In this document: positions 10,063 to 17,365 of the stretch, in pieces
Numbering within the stretch: position 1 is the first letter of the stretch
Layout of the letters: every line of letters starts with the position of its first letter
Assembly: GCA_937926025.1 (NCBI GenBank)
Contig: CALANQ010000432.1
Span: 1 to 19,362 of the forward strand
Length of the DNA: 19,362 nucleotides
From: an uncultured Acidimicrobiales bacterium
Lineage (GTDB): Bacteria; Actinomycetota; Acidimicrobiia; Acidimicrobiales; Iamiaceae
Reading direction: 5' to 3'
Notes under the pieces: generated by a model
Seen by the model: only the letters and a program-made list of their open reading frames with translations
Told to the model about the DNA's origin: nothing
The model's database searches: none
Made by a program: the position numbers and the translations under genes

Positions 10063-10662
10063 TCAGTCGGCCTCGTCGATGAGGCCGACGTTGCCGTCCT
10101 CTCGGCGGTACACCACCGCGGATCGCGACGTCTCCACGTTGGTGAAGAAGAAGAAGCCGTGCCCGATGAGCTCCATGCGCTCGGCGGCCTCGTCGGCCGA
10201 CATCGGGTGGATGGCGAACCGCTTGGACTTGACGATGCGGGGGCCGTCGTCGACCACCTCGTCGAGCTCCACGACCTCGTCGATCACCTCGGGCTCGATG
10301 ACGGCCACGGCGCCGAGGGCGTCGACCTTCTTGTGGGCCTTCGGCCGACCCTGCTGACGGCGCGAGAGCTTGGTCTTGAGCTTGTGGAGCTGGTGCTCGA
10401 GCTTGTCGTAGGCCTTGTCGATCGCCTGGAACCCGTCGGGGGCCTGGACCTTGCACCGGACGTGGTGCCCGTGGCCCTCGATGGTGACCTCGCAGACCTC
10501 CTTGTCGGCGATGCGCGGGTTCTTGTGCTCCCAGAAGTGGACTTCGGCATGGTCGAGGCCGTCGAGGAAGCGTCCGAGCCTCCCGATCTTCTCCTCGGCC
10601 ATGACCCGCAAGCTCTCGGGCACCTCCGTGTGGCGACGACTGACCGTGACCTGCACCGGCAT
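10063..10662 (-). CDS. hpf: Ribosome hibernation promoting factor, long form
   Basis: This 199-residue protein binds the 30S decoding region and, in the long form, pairs ribosomes into inactive 100S dimers under starvation. The N-terminal S30AE domain spans about residues 1-105 (MPVQVTVSRRH, EVHFWEHKNPRIADKEVCEV, HHVRCKVQAPDGFQAIDKAYDKL). A basic and then acidic linker follows to about 140. The C-terminal dimerisation domain begins near KSKRFAIHPMSADEAAERMELIGHGFFFF and ends with VVYRREDGNVGLIDEAD. I start it at the ATG at 10662 because the family N-terminus begins there; GGAGGT lies just upstream and a TACGAT -10 at 10691-10696. It lies upstream of secA in the same orientation, as in the Firmicutes hpf-secA-prfB cluster. 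Confidence 0.95.
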   Translation of the reverse strand: MPVQVTVSRRHTEVPESLRVMAEEKIGRLGRFLDGLDHAEVHFWEHKNPRIADKEVCEVTIEGHGHHVRCKVQAPDGFQAIDKAYDKLEHQLHKLKTKLSRRQQGRPKAHKKVDALGAVAVIEPEVIDEVVELDEVVDDGPRIVKSKRFAIHPMSADEAAERMELIGHGFFFFTNVETSRSAVVYRREDGNVGLIDEAD

Positions 10663-10702
10663 GACCTCCGTTTGGGGGATGGTCCTCCGGATCGTAGACC
10701 GG

Positions 10703-11281
10703 TCACCTCGGGTGCGCGGCCGCCACCCCGATGACCCGTGCTGCGCCCACCGTGCGCAGGGCCGCGGCGGCTCCGGCGAGCGTGGCACCGGTGGTGACGA
10801 CGTCGTCCACCACCAGCACCGACGCCCCTCTGACCGTGCGACGGGCACCGAAGACCGGCCCGTCACGCCGCTCCACGAGGGTGCGCCCGGTCTGGGGCGG
10901 GCCCGGCTGGCGGTCGAGCGTGGACCAGCACGGGCGCCGCAGCTCGGCCGCCACCTTGCGGGCCAGGACCTCCGCGTGGTCGAACCCGCGGCTCCGCCGC
11001 CGCAGGGCGGTGGTGGGCGCCCACGTCACCAGGTCCACCTCATCACGGGAGACCAGCCCCGCCACCCCGACGGCCAGCCAGGCCGCGGCCGAACGGGCGT
11101 TGCGGTACTTGAGCTGCGCCACCACCTGGCGGGCCGGCCCGTCGTAGTCGAGCAGCGCCCGGCAGGCATCGAGGCCCGGCGGCACGGGCACGGCGACCGA
11201 CGGCTCCATGGCGCCGATGCACGCCGCGCACGGCGCAGGGCCGACGGCGTCGCAGGCGGGGCACCGGGTCGCGAGGAGCAT
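10703..11281 (-). CDS. comFC: ComF family protein (ComFC-like phosphoribosyltransferase)
   Basis: This 192-residue protein has a four-cysteine zinc-ribbon start, CPAC (C7, C10) and CAAC (C18, C21), and ends with a type I phosphoribosyltransferase fold. The signature VLVVDDVVTTGAT for PRPP binding lies at about residues 153-165. The middle carries LKYRN and RRRSRGFDHAEVLARKVA, typical of ComFC/GntX proteins. In competent bacteria ComFC is needed for handling incoming DNA; in actinobacteria its role is unsettled. I start at 11281, where the CxxC module begins, because TAGCGT lies seven bases before it; the longer frame would read through that promoter. Its stop is 40 bases from the hpf start, so the two may be partly co-transcribed, although hpf has its own TACGAT box. 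Confidence 0.92.
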   Translation of the reverse strand: MLLATRCPACDAVGPAPCAACIGAMEPSVAVPVPPGLDACRALLDYDGPARQVVAQLKYRNARSAAAWLAVGVAGLVSRDEVDLVTWAPTTALRRRSRGFDHAEVLARKVAAELRRPCWSTLDRQPGPPQTGRTLVERRDGPVFGARRTVRGASVLVVDDVVTTGATLAGAAAALRTVGAARVIGVAAAHPR

Positions 11282-11288
11282 GCCCGAG

Positions 11289-11294
11289 ACGCTA
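11289..11294 (-). promoter_or_regulatory. Putative -10 element, leaderless, for comFC
   Basis: On the minus strand TAGCGT is followed by seven bases and the ATG at 11281. No Shine-Dalgarno sequence is present. The spacing matches the other leaderless candidates in the window. Confidence 0.5.
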
Positions 11295-11392
11295 CGAAGG
11301 GGGTCTGACGGTGGAACGCGGCCGAGCCGCCGGGAACATCCGGCGCCGGGCTCCGGTTGGACCACGGTCCCCGACGATCAGAAGGACGTGTG

Positions 11393-12100
11393 ATGCGAGT
11401 CGATGTGTGGTCCGACGTGGTGTGCCCCTGGTGCTACATCGGGCTGGCCAACCTGGGGGTGGCCCTCCAGGAGTTCGAGCACGAGGACGACGTCGAGGTG
11501 GTGCTGCACTCGTACCAGCTCGATCCCGGCGCACCCCCTCGGGATGAGCAGCCGCTGGAGCAGCGCCTCGCCCAGAAGTACGGCACCACCGTCGGTCAGA
11601 TCCGCGCCCAGCAGGCCCGCATCGTGAGCCTCGGCGCCGAACGGGGCATCGACTTCCGCTTCGACCAGGCCATCGGCGGCAACACCTTCGACGCCCACCG
11701 CCTGCTCCACCTGGCCCGGGTCCGCGGCGTCCAGCTCGAGCTCAAGCACGCGCTGGGCGACGCCTACTTCACCGACGGCCAACCCATCGGCGACCCGGCC
11801 ACCCTGCGGGGGCGGGCGCTCAGCGTGGGCCTCGACCCCGTCGAGGTCGACGCCGTCCTCGAGGGCGAGGCGTTCGCCGACGAGGTGCGCCAGGACATCG
11901 ACGCCGCCCGCCAGATCGGCATCTCGGGCGTCCCGTTCTTCGTGGTCGACGGCCGCCTCGGCATCTCCGGCGCCCAGCCGCCGGAGACCCTCAAGGACAT
12001 CCTCGACCAGGGCTGGGCCACGCGCGAGCCGGTCCCGGTCCAGGTGGTGGCGGGAAGCGACGACGCCGACGCCTGCGGCCCCGACGGCTGCGAGATCTGA
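11393..12100 (+). CDS. DsbA-family oxidoreductase, FrnE-like
   Basis: This 235-residue protein has a thioredoxin fold with a large helical insertion. The active site CPWC is at C11-C14 (WSDVVCPWCYIG), and the cis-proline loop is GISGVPFFVVDGR near residue 180. The FxxAIGGNTFDAHRLLHLA segment is typical of the 2-hydroxychromene-2-carboxylate isomerase/FrnE branch. The C-terminus ends in CGPDGC, a second cysteine pair of CX4C form, as described for Deinococcus FrnE. There is no signal peptide, so it acts in the cytoplasm, probably as a dithiol oxidoreductase or disulfide isomerase in oxidative stress. The ATG at 11393 has GAAGGA six bases upstream and fits the family N-terminus. It is divergent from comFC across 111 bases. 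Confidence 0.93.
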   Translation: MRVDVWSDVVCPWCYIGLANLGVALQEFEHEDDVEVVLHSYQLDPGAPPRDEQPLEQRLAQKYGTTVGQIRAQQARIVSLGAERGIDFRFDQAIGGNTFDAHRLLHLARVRGVQLELKHALGDAYFTDGQPIGDPATLRGRALSVGLDPVEVDAVLEGEAFADEVRQDIDAARQIGISGVPFFVVDGRLGISGAQPPETLKDILDQGWATREPVPVQVVAGSDDADACGPDGCEI

Positions 12101-12125
12101 CTCGGGCCGGCTCGGCGCACGTCAG

Positions 12126-12131
12126 TAGCGT
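12126..12131 (+). promoter_or_regulatory. Putative -10 element, leaderless, for the YczE-like gene
   Basis: TAGCGT is followed by eight bases and the GTG at 12140. There is no purine-rich ribosome binding site in the gap. The upstream gene ends only 26 bases earlier, so this gene may have both its own promoter and read-through. Confidence 0.5.
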
Positions 12132-12139
12132 CGAGCGGC

Positions 12140-12841
12140 GTGTCGCGCCTGTTCGCCATCCCGCCGTGGGCTGAGGTCCGCCGCCGCCTGCCGCGGCTGG
12201 TGGCCGGGCTGGTGATCTTCGCCATCGGCCTCAGCCTCATCGTCCGGGCCGACCTCGGGCTGGATCCGTGGGACGTCCTGCACCAGGGCGTGTCGGACCG
12301 CACCGGCATCCCCATCGGGACCGTCAGCGTCCTCATCTCCTTCCTGGTGATGCTGGGCTGGATCCCGCTCCGGCAGCGCCTCGGGCTGGGGACGGTCCTC
12401 AACGCCGTGCTCATCGGCGTCGTGATGGACCTGGTCATCCCCCGCCTCCCGGACCCCGTCACGGCCGGACCCCGCTGGGCGCTGCTCGTGGTCGGACTGG
12501 CGCTGTGCGGACCCGGCATCGGCATGTACATCGGTGCCCGCCTCGGTCCGGGCCCCCGCGACGGCATCATGACCGGCATCGCCGAGCGCGGCCCGTCGAT
12601 CCGGCTGGTCCGCACCGGCATCGAGCTCGTCGCCCTCGGCATCGGATGGCTGCTCGGTGGCACCATCGGCATCGGCACCGTGCTGTTCGCGGTGACCGTC
12701 GGCCCCAACACCCAGTTCTGGCTGGAGCGCCTCGACCTCGGGTTCCCACCCGGCTTCGAGCCGGTGGCGCACCCCGACGGCCACCACGCCGACGACCCGC
12801 CGCCCGACGTGGAGCCGGACTTCACCATCGCCGGGAGCTGA
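12140..12841 (+). CDS. YczE/YitT-family integral membrane protein
   Basis: This 233-residue protein has about five hydrophobic helices (near 19-37, 60-78, 85-105, 112-135 and 160-190). It carries conserved segments of the YczE family: the first helix followed by ADLGLDPWDVLHQGVSDRTG, then GTVLNAVLIGVVMDL and the loop GPGPRDGIMTGI. The C-terminal 40 residues are acidic, with His and Pro (HPDGHHADDPPPDVE), and are probably cytosolic. The family is widespread and its substrate unknown; in Bacillus, yczE is reported to affect lipopeptide production. The GTG at 12140 follows a TAGCGT box, giving a leaderless start. It is convergent with the SDR gene, with a strong hairpin between them. Confidence 0.88.
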   Translation: MSRLFAIPPWAEVRRRLPRLVAGLVIFAIGLSLIVRADLGLDPWDVLHQGVSDRTGIPIGTVSVLISFLVMLGWIPLRQRLGLGTVLNAVLIGVVMDLVIPRLPDPVTAGPRWALLVVGLALCGPGIGMYIGARLGPGPRDGIMTGIAERGPSIRLVRTGIELVALGIGWLLGGTIGIGTVLFAVTVGPNTQFWLERLDLGFPPGFEPVAHPDGHHADDPPPDVEPDFTIAGS

Positions 12842-12942
12842 GCACGGCGCGGAGAATCCCTCGGCGTCCGCTCACCGATGCGCCGCCGGTGCCGATGGTT
12901 GTCCCGCGACACCTGTCGCCGCGATCGCCCCCCAGCGATGCC

Positions 12943-12986
12943 GACGCCCCCGCCCCCGGTTCCGAGCAGCCGGCGGCGGGGGCGTC
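12943..12986. terminator. Strong GC hairpin between convergent genes
   Basis: GACGCCCCCGCC (12943-12954) and GGCGGGGGCGTC (12975-12986) are exact reverse complements with a 20-base loop that can pair further through CCGG. It lies in the 177-base gap between the YczE-like gene and the SDR stop, so it could end transcription from both sides. Nothing else is seen in the gap. Confidence 0.55.
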
Positions 12987-13018
12987 GCCGCGCCGGCCCT
13001 CGGAGCCGTCGCGCTGGG

Positions 13019-13894
13019 TCAGCCTTCGAGGGCGGGCACGTCCTCGTCGCCCGGCCCGCTGGGCAGCGATGCCACGACCGGGTTCTCGCCGGCCACGATC
13101 CGGTCGGTCCGCTGGGTCACGAAGGCCGCCCAGTCCGGATGGGTGAGGATGTAGAACTGCCGCGTCCGGACGGCGTGCAGGACCATGGCGGCGACATCGG
13201 CCGGGTCCAGGCCGGCGGCGATGACCCCGGCGATGAACTCCCGCATGCCCTCGTCCATGGTCTCCACGCTGGACGGCTCGTCCGACGGCGGGCGGTTGCG
13301 GCCCGCCTCGTGGATCCGGGTGCGGACCCAGCCCGGGCAGAGGACCGACACCCCCACGCCGGTGGCGCCCACCATCTGCAGTTCGGCATCGAGGGTCTCC
13401 GACAGGGTCACGACCCCGTGCTTGGTCACGTTGTAGACGCCCATGAGCGGGGCCGACACCAGCCCGGCCATCGACGCCGTGTTCACGATGTGGCCCTCGT
13501 CCTGCTCGATCAGCATCGGCGTGAACGCCCGGACGCCGTTGATGACGCCCCGGAGGTTCACCCCCAGCACCCAGTCCCACTCGTCGTCGCCGGCCAGCCA
13601 GATCGGGCCGCCCGCGGACACGCCGGCGTTGTTGCACACGACGTGGACGGTGCCGAAGCGATCGACGGCCGCGTCGCGCATCTCCTCGACCTGCTCGGCG
13701 CTGGCCACGTCGCACACGACGGTCAGGACCTCGGCGCCATCGGGCAGGCCCGCCGCCGCCTGCTCCAGGGCGTCGGCCTCGATGTCGGCCATCACCACCT
13801 TCATGCCGGCACCGGCGAAGGCGGTGGCGAGCGCCAGCCCGATGCCCGATGCCGCACCGGTGACGACGGCGACCTTGCCGGAGACCTCTTCCAT
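13019..13894 (-). CDS. Short-chain dehydrogenase/reductase (SDR)
   Basis: This 291-residue classical SDR oxidises or reduces an alcohol/carbonyl group using NAD(P). Motifs are the nucleotide-binding glycines TGAASGIG (near residues 13-20), CNNAGV (about 90), the catalytic Ser in NTASMAG and YNVTK with the catalytic Tyr and Lys. MADIEAD after the second strand has an Asp that favours NAD over NADP (inference). The C-terminus is about 40 residues longer than the minimal SDR. I start at the ATG at 13894, which has AGGGGAG about six bases upstream; a longer frame to 14035 would run through the promoter and the repeat. The promoter carries a TetR-type palindrome. The substrate is unknown; the neighbours suggest lipid or apocarotenoid metabolism. 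Confidence 0.93.
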   Translation of the reverse strand: MEEVSGKVAVVTGAASGIGLALATAFAGAGMKVVMADIEADALEQAAAGLPDGAEVLTVVCDVASAEQVEEMRDAAVDRFGTVHVVCNNAGVSAGGPIWLAGDDEWDWVLGVNLRGVINGVRAFTPMLIEQDEGHIVNTASMAGLVSAPLMGVYNVTKHGVVTLSETLDAELQMVGATGVGVSVLCPGWVRTRIHEAGRNRPPSDEPSSVETMDEGMREFIAGVIAAGLDPADVAAMVLHAVRTRQFYILTHPDWAAFVTQRTDRIVAGENPVVASLPSGPGDEDVPALEG

Positions 13895-13944
13895 GACCAC
13901 TCCCCTGTGGTTCGGGCCGCGGGGGGATGCGGCCGATCGGGCGC

Positions 13945-13974
13945 ACCCTACCGAAGACTTGACCGCCCGGTCAG
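13945..13974 (-). promoter_or_regulatory. SDR promoter with TetR-type operator over the -35
   Basis: TGACCG (13960-13965) and CGGTCA (13968-13973) form an inverted repeat with two bases between, the pattern common for TetR-family regulators in actinobacteria. On the minus strand the distal half serves as a TGACCG -35 at 13973-13968, with TAGGGT as -10 at 13950-13945 after 17 bases. A repressor bound here would block the promoter. No TetR gene lies in the window. Confidence 0.5.
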
Positions 13975-14001
13975 TCCACCGGTCACACCCACCCCACCGA
14001 T

Positions 14002-14052
14002 CGAAGTTGGTGTGAAGATCGGGCTCCTGCACCAATCTTCACACCAACTTCG
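14002..14052. repeat. 18-bp perfect inverted repeat, possible terminator or dispersed palindrome
   Basis: CGAAGTTGGTGTGAAGAT (14002-14019) and its exact reverse complement (14035-14052) flank a 15-base loop. An outer pair CCCACCG (13993-13999) and CGGTGGG (14059-14065) extends the structure with bulges. It lies just beyond the carotenoid oxygenase stop and upstream of the SDR promoter. A terminator role is plausible. The unusual length and the AT-richer arms also fit a dispersed extragenic palindrome. Confidence 0.7.
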
Positions 14053-14098
14053 GGGAGGCGGTGGGAGATCGGTCAGCCAGATCGGTCGCTTGGATCGG

Positions 14099-15568
14099 TC
14101 AGGAGCGGAGGGCGGTGCCGGGGGCCCACGCGGCGTGGGTGCCGCTGGAGATCTGCTCGGGGAGACGGAGCCGGGCGATTGGGCCGTCGCTGATGCGGCG
14201 GCCGTCGAGCACCAGGCACTCGGACCGCCCGTTGGCCGGGTCCGTGGTGAACGTCACGATGTAGGCGTCGTCCTCGGCGACCGCATCGGGCTTGGGCGCC
14301 ACGCCGACCTCGGAGCCGTAGACGCCCTCGGGCAGGGGGAACGCATCGTCGGCGCCGGTGGCGGTGTCGTGACGGACCAGCCCGTCGAACAGGAACCAGC
14401 CGGGCTTGCCGGTGGCCGCCCACACGTACCGGTGCTCCCGGCCGGTGTACCGCCCGTTGATGATGCCGAACTCGGTGAACCCGTCGCGCATGCGCTCCTC
14501 GGTGCACATCCCGGTGCGGCGGTTGAGCCGCCAGCGGTGCAGGCGGGTCTCCATCCAGTCCAGGGCGAGGTAGCGGTACATCCACATCTCGTCGCCGATC
14601 TCGGGCTTGCGGGGCGATGGGCTGCCCTGGTGGAACCCCTCGAGCACCACCTCGTCGCCGTCCTCGTAGGCGTTGGTCCAGTGCAGGACGTAGGTGGGGT
14701 CGGCCTCGAACCACTGCACGTCCTCCTCGGTCCCGCGGCGGGGCACGACGGCGAGGCGGGTCGGCTTGTCGTGCATGCGCACGGCGTGAACGCCCTTCAG
14801 CAGCAGGTCCTCGTCCCAGTGCATCGGCAGGTCGTTGAGCACGACGAAGTGCTCGGTGATGGCCATGTCGTGCGGCAGGCGGGGTCCTGGGAGCGGGATC
14901 GGCGTGTAGTGGGCGAGGCGGCCCGTGGCGTCGACGCAGCCGAAGTGCAGGTACGGCCACTCGGTGCCGTAGTTGAAGAAGAACAGCTCGCCGGTGGCCT
15001 CGTCGATCTTGGTGTGGGCGCTGACGCCCTCCGGCGGGAACCACCCGTCCCAGCGGGTCGGGCCGAGCGTGTCCAGGGTGTCGGGATCCAGGCGGTACAG
15101 CTCGCCGCACTGCCAGAACGAGGTGAGCACCTCGCCGTTGTGCACCACCAGGTCCGTGCTGCTGGCGTCCTTCATCGCGGGGCGGGCGGTGAGGCTGTCG
15201 GTGCGGACGGCGGACTTCGGGTTCTCGGCCAGACCGGCCCACAGCGAGGCCCCCGCCTCCTGCTCCGCGAGCAGCCCCTCGGTGCGCACGAAGCGGTTCC
15301 GGTAGCGGGCCCGCCCACCGGCGAAGCGGATGGCGTGCACCATGCCGTCGCCGTCGAACGGGTGGTACAGCGAGATCGGCTCGTGCAGCGGGTTCTCGGT
15401 GTTGCGCACGTACAGGCCGTCGAGATCCTCGGGGATCGCCCCCTCCACCACCTCGACGTCGTCCACCCGCCACTCGGTGGCCTGCGGCCGCCACGCTCCG
15501 GACCGGTACGGGTGGTCGTCGTCGTCCGGCAGCGTCCGCCGCAGCCGGTCCACCTCGATCGCCGTCAC
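14099..15568 (-). CDS. Carotenoid cleavage oxygenase (RPE65/CCD family)
   Basis: This 489-residue non-haem Fe(II) enzyme splits double bonds in carotenoids, apocarotenoids or stilbenes with oxygen. The family's four iron-binding histidines can be assigned: H185 (AHTKIDEATGELF), H233 (LPHDMAITEHFVVL), H296 (VLHWTNAYEDGDEVV) and H478 (GTHAAWAPG). FDGDGMVHAI (71-80) and LDGLYVRNTENP near the N-terminus are also typical. Length is normal and there is no signal peptide. The start at 15568 is a GTG with a GGGGGTGG stretch ahead, so the exact start is less certain than the family. Its 5' leader contains the inverted repeat at 15589-15642. It is flanked by a thiolase and an SDR on the same strand, which suggests degradation of a terpenoid or lipid, but the substrate cannot be read from sequence. 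Confidence 0.93.
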   Translation of the reverse strand: MTAIEVDRLRRTLPDDDDHPYRSGAWRPQATEWRVDDVEVVEGAIPEDLDGLYVRNTENPLHEPISLYHPFDGDGMVHAIRFAGGRARYRNRFVRTEGLLAEQEAGASLWAGLAENPKSAVRTDSLTARPAMKDASSTDLVVHNGEVLTSFWQCGELYRLDPDTLDTLGPTRWDGWFPPEGVSAHTKIDEATGELFFFNYGTEWPYLHFGCVDATGRLAHYTPIPLPGPRLPHDMAITEHFVVLNDLPMHWDEDLLLKGVHAVRMHDKPTRLAVVPRRGTEEDVQWFEADPTYVLHWTNAYEDGDEVVLEGFHQGSPSPRKPEIGDEMWMYRYLALDWMETRLHRWRLNRRTGMCTEERMRDGFTEFGIINGRYTGREHRYVWAATGKPGWFLFDGLVRHDTATGADDAFPLPEGVYGSEVGVAPKPDAVAEDDAYIVTFTTDPANGRSECLVLDGRRISDGPIARLRLPEQISSGTHAAWAPGTALRS

Positions 15569-15588
15569 GCCACCACCCCCAGCCCAAG

Positions 15589-15642
15589 CCGAACTTCGTA
15601 GGCCAGCAGCACCGTACGGTCGGCCTCACCTACGAAGTTCGG
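15589..15642. repeat. 14-bp perfect inverted repeat with a palindromic loop, between thiolase and carotenoid oxygenase genes
   Basis: CCGAACTTCGTAGG (15589-15602) and CCTACGAAGTTCGG (15629-15642) are exact reverse complements. The 26-base loop itself contains the palindrome ACCGTACGGT. It follows the thiolase stop by 17 bases and ends 20 bases before the carotenoid oxygenase GTG, so it could be a thiolase terminator or a structure in the leader of the next gene. It shares CGAAGTT-like bases with the repeat at 14002. Confidence 0.7.
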
Positions 15643-15659
15643 GAGCGGGGGGTGGGTGT

Positions 15660-16892
15660 TCACGATGGCGGGCCTTCCAGGACGAGGGAGCAGGTGGTGG
15701 CGGTGGAGCCGCCGATGTTGAGGGTGCCGACGCGGCGGGCGCCGTCGACCTGGGTGGCGCCGGCGGTGCCGGTGACCTGGCGGAGGGCGTCGACCGCCAT
15801 GCGCACGCCGGTGGCGCCCACCGGGTGACCGCCGCCGATGAGGCCGCCGCCGGGGTTCACCGGGACCCGGCCGGTGCGCTCGATGTCGCCGGACTCGATG
15901 GCCTTCCAGGACTCGCCCGGCGCGGTGATGCCGGTGTGGTCGATGGCCAGGTAGCCCGAGGCGGTGAAGCAGTCGTGCACCTCGACGGCGCTCAGGTCGT
16001 CGACCTCGGCCAGGCCGGCCCGGCGCAGGGCGTCGGCGAACGCGTCGCGCACGTGCGGCATCACGTGGGTGTCGTCCTTGCTGCGCTGGAACTTGCGGTC
16101 GAGGGCCAGGCCGACGGTTCGGTGGCCCCAGCCGGTGATGCGGGCGGCCCGCCCGCCGGCGACCGCCTCGGGGTGGTCGCGCACCCAGCCGTCGGTGGCC
16201 AGCACCACGCCCGCGCCGCCGTCGGTGACCTGGCTGCAGTCGGTGCGGCGGGTTCGACCGGCCACCACCGGGTTCACGTCGTCGTCGTCGGAGAAGCTGG
16301 CCTCGCCGAAGTGCCAGCCCCGTGTCTGGGCGTTGGGGTTGTCGGTGGCGTTGCGCATGGCGAGGGCGGCGAACGCGTGGAGGTGCTGGTCGTCGAGCCC
16401 GTACCGGCGGTCGTACTCGTCGGCGACGTCGGAGAAGCCCTGGGGCCAGACGTACTTGGGCGACCCCTCGTGGCCGACCCAGCTGGCGGCGCCGAGGTGC
16501 TGGGCGGCCGTGTCGCCGGGCACGGTGCGCTCGAGCTCGACGCCCACCACCAGGGCGGTGTCGTACCGGCCCGCCTCCAGCTCGGCCATGGCGGCGAGGA
16601 TCGCGATGCTGCCCGAGGCGCAGGCGGCCTCGTGCCGGGCGGCGGGCAGGCCCCACAGGTCCTCGTCGACCGTGGCCGGCATGGCGCCGAGGTGGCCCTG
16701 CCCGGTGAACAGCTGGCCGAACGCGTTGCCCACGTGGACGGTGCCGATGTCGGTGGCCCGCACCCGGGCGTCGGCCAGCGTCTCCCGCACCACCTCGGCG
16801 GTGAGCCCGTCGATCTCGACGCCCTCGCGGGTGAGGTTGCGCGCGAAGTCGCTCTGGTACCCGCCGAGCACCCAGATCCCCTGCTGCCCCAT
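15660..16892 (-). CDS. Thiolase family protein, SCP2/SCP-x type acetyl-CoA acetyltransferase
   Basis: This protein of about 410 residues is of the thiolase fold that makes or breaks acyl-CoA carbon-carbon bonds. The nucleophile is C91 (HEAACASGSIAI). H305 lies in VEVHDCFTASGYLAI, and H355 in NPGGGLIGGGHPVGATG. The HDCF form and the final NIGGSTATTC, in place of the CxGGGxG of degradative thiolases, place it with SCP-x-like enzymes, often linked to sterol side-chain or other branched lipid oxidation. The ATG at 16892 has AGGGGA about seven bases upstream. It lacks the usual partner, a DUF35 OB-fold protein, in this window. It is divergent from the lipoprotein gene. Substrate unknown. Confidence 0.93.
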   Translation of the reverse strand: MGQQGIWVLGGYQSDFARNLTREGVEIDGLTAEVVRETLADARVRATDIGTVHVGNAFGQLFTGQGHLGAMPATVDEDLWGLPAARHEAACASGSIAILAAMAELEAGRYDTALVVGVELERTVPGDTAAQHLGAASWVGHEGSPKYVWPQGFSDVADEYDRRYGLDDQHLHAFAALAMRNATDNPNAQTRGWHFGEASFSDDDDVNPVVAGRTRRTDCSQVTDGGAGVVLATDGWVRDHPEAVAGGRAARITGWGHRTVGLALDRKFQRSKDDTHVMPHVRDAFADALRRAGLAEVDDLSAVEVHDCFTASGYLAIDHTGITAPGESWKAIESGDIERTGRVPVNPGGGLIGGGHPVGATGVRMAVDALRQVTGTAGATQVDGARRVGTLNIGGSTATTCSLVLEGPPS

Positions 16893-17003
16893 CGGCCATC
16901 CCCTGGCGTGTCGTGCCCGCGGCGGTGTGCCCTCGGTCACGCTGGAGGCTATCGGCCGCCCGGGGCCTCGCCGCCCCGCTTCGGACGGGACCGGCCCCGC
17001 TCC

Positions 17004-17009
17004 TACGCT
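17004..17009 (+). promoter_or_regulatory. Putative -10 element, leaderless, for the lipoprotein gene
   Basis: TACGCT is followed by six bases and the ATG at 17016, without a ribosome binding site. It is the same arrangement as at comFC and radC. Confidence 0.45.
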
Positions 17010-17015
17010 CGCGGG

Positions 17016-17354
17016 ATGCACCCGCTCGTCCGCCGCCTGGTCGCCGTGGCCGCCACCGCCGTGGTGGCCGCCCTGGCGCTGACCGGGTGCGGCGGCGGCG
17101 AGCAGCGCGTGGCCCTGGCCGTCCAGCGAGCGGAGCGGCCCGACGGCATCGTGGTGCTGCACGTGGAGTGCGCCGACGACGTCGAGGTCGAGCTGGGCCC
17201 CGATCCGTCCGGCTCCCCGCTGCCGCAGGTCACCGTCTGGGGCGACCCGGTCGTGGGCCGGTGCGACGCCAAGGGGCGGCTCGACGGCCAGGACCTGCCC
17301 GGCGACGCCTTCGTCGACGGTGCCACCAGCCAGGTCGTCACCGTCTCCCGGTAG
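17016..17354 (+). CDS. Small predicted lipoprotein, 112 residues
   Basis: The protein starts MHPLVRRLVAVAATAVVAAL and continues to a lipobox L-T-G-C with the lipidated cysteine at C25, the pattern of a type II signal peptide. The mature part is about 87 residues, acidic, with two further cysteines (in VECADD and GRCDAK) that could pair. I do not recognise a domain. It would be anchored to the outer face of the cytoplasmic membrane. It is divergent from the thiolase gene and convergent with radC, 33 bases from the latter's stop. A leaderless start is likely, because TACGCT lies six bases before the ATG. Function unknown. Confidence 0.85.
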   Translation: MHPLVRRLVAVAATAVVAALALTGCGGGEQRVALAVQRAERPDGIVVLHVECADDVEVELGPDPSGSPLPQVTVWGDPVVGRCDAKGRLDGQDLPGDAFVDGATSQVVTVSR

Positions 17355-17365
17355 GGCTCCCGGCA

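Noticed and set aside
11282..11365. Longer N-terminus for ComFC
   Set aside because: It would include the TAGCGT promoter box, and the family begins just before the first CxxC, as with the start at 11281.
13895..14035. Longer N-terminus for the SDR
   Set aside because: The extension is Arg/Ser-rich, crosses the probable promoter and TetR-type site, and lacks homology to SDR N-termini, while the ATG at 13894 has a ribosome binding site.
12878..15601. Open frame of 907 codons on the plus strand
   Set aside because: It lies opposite the SDR and carotenoid oxygenase genes, which have full catalytic motifs, and runs through both inverted repeats.
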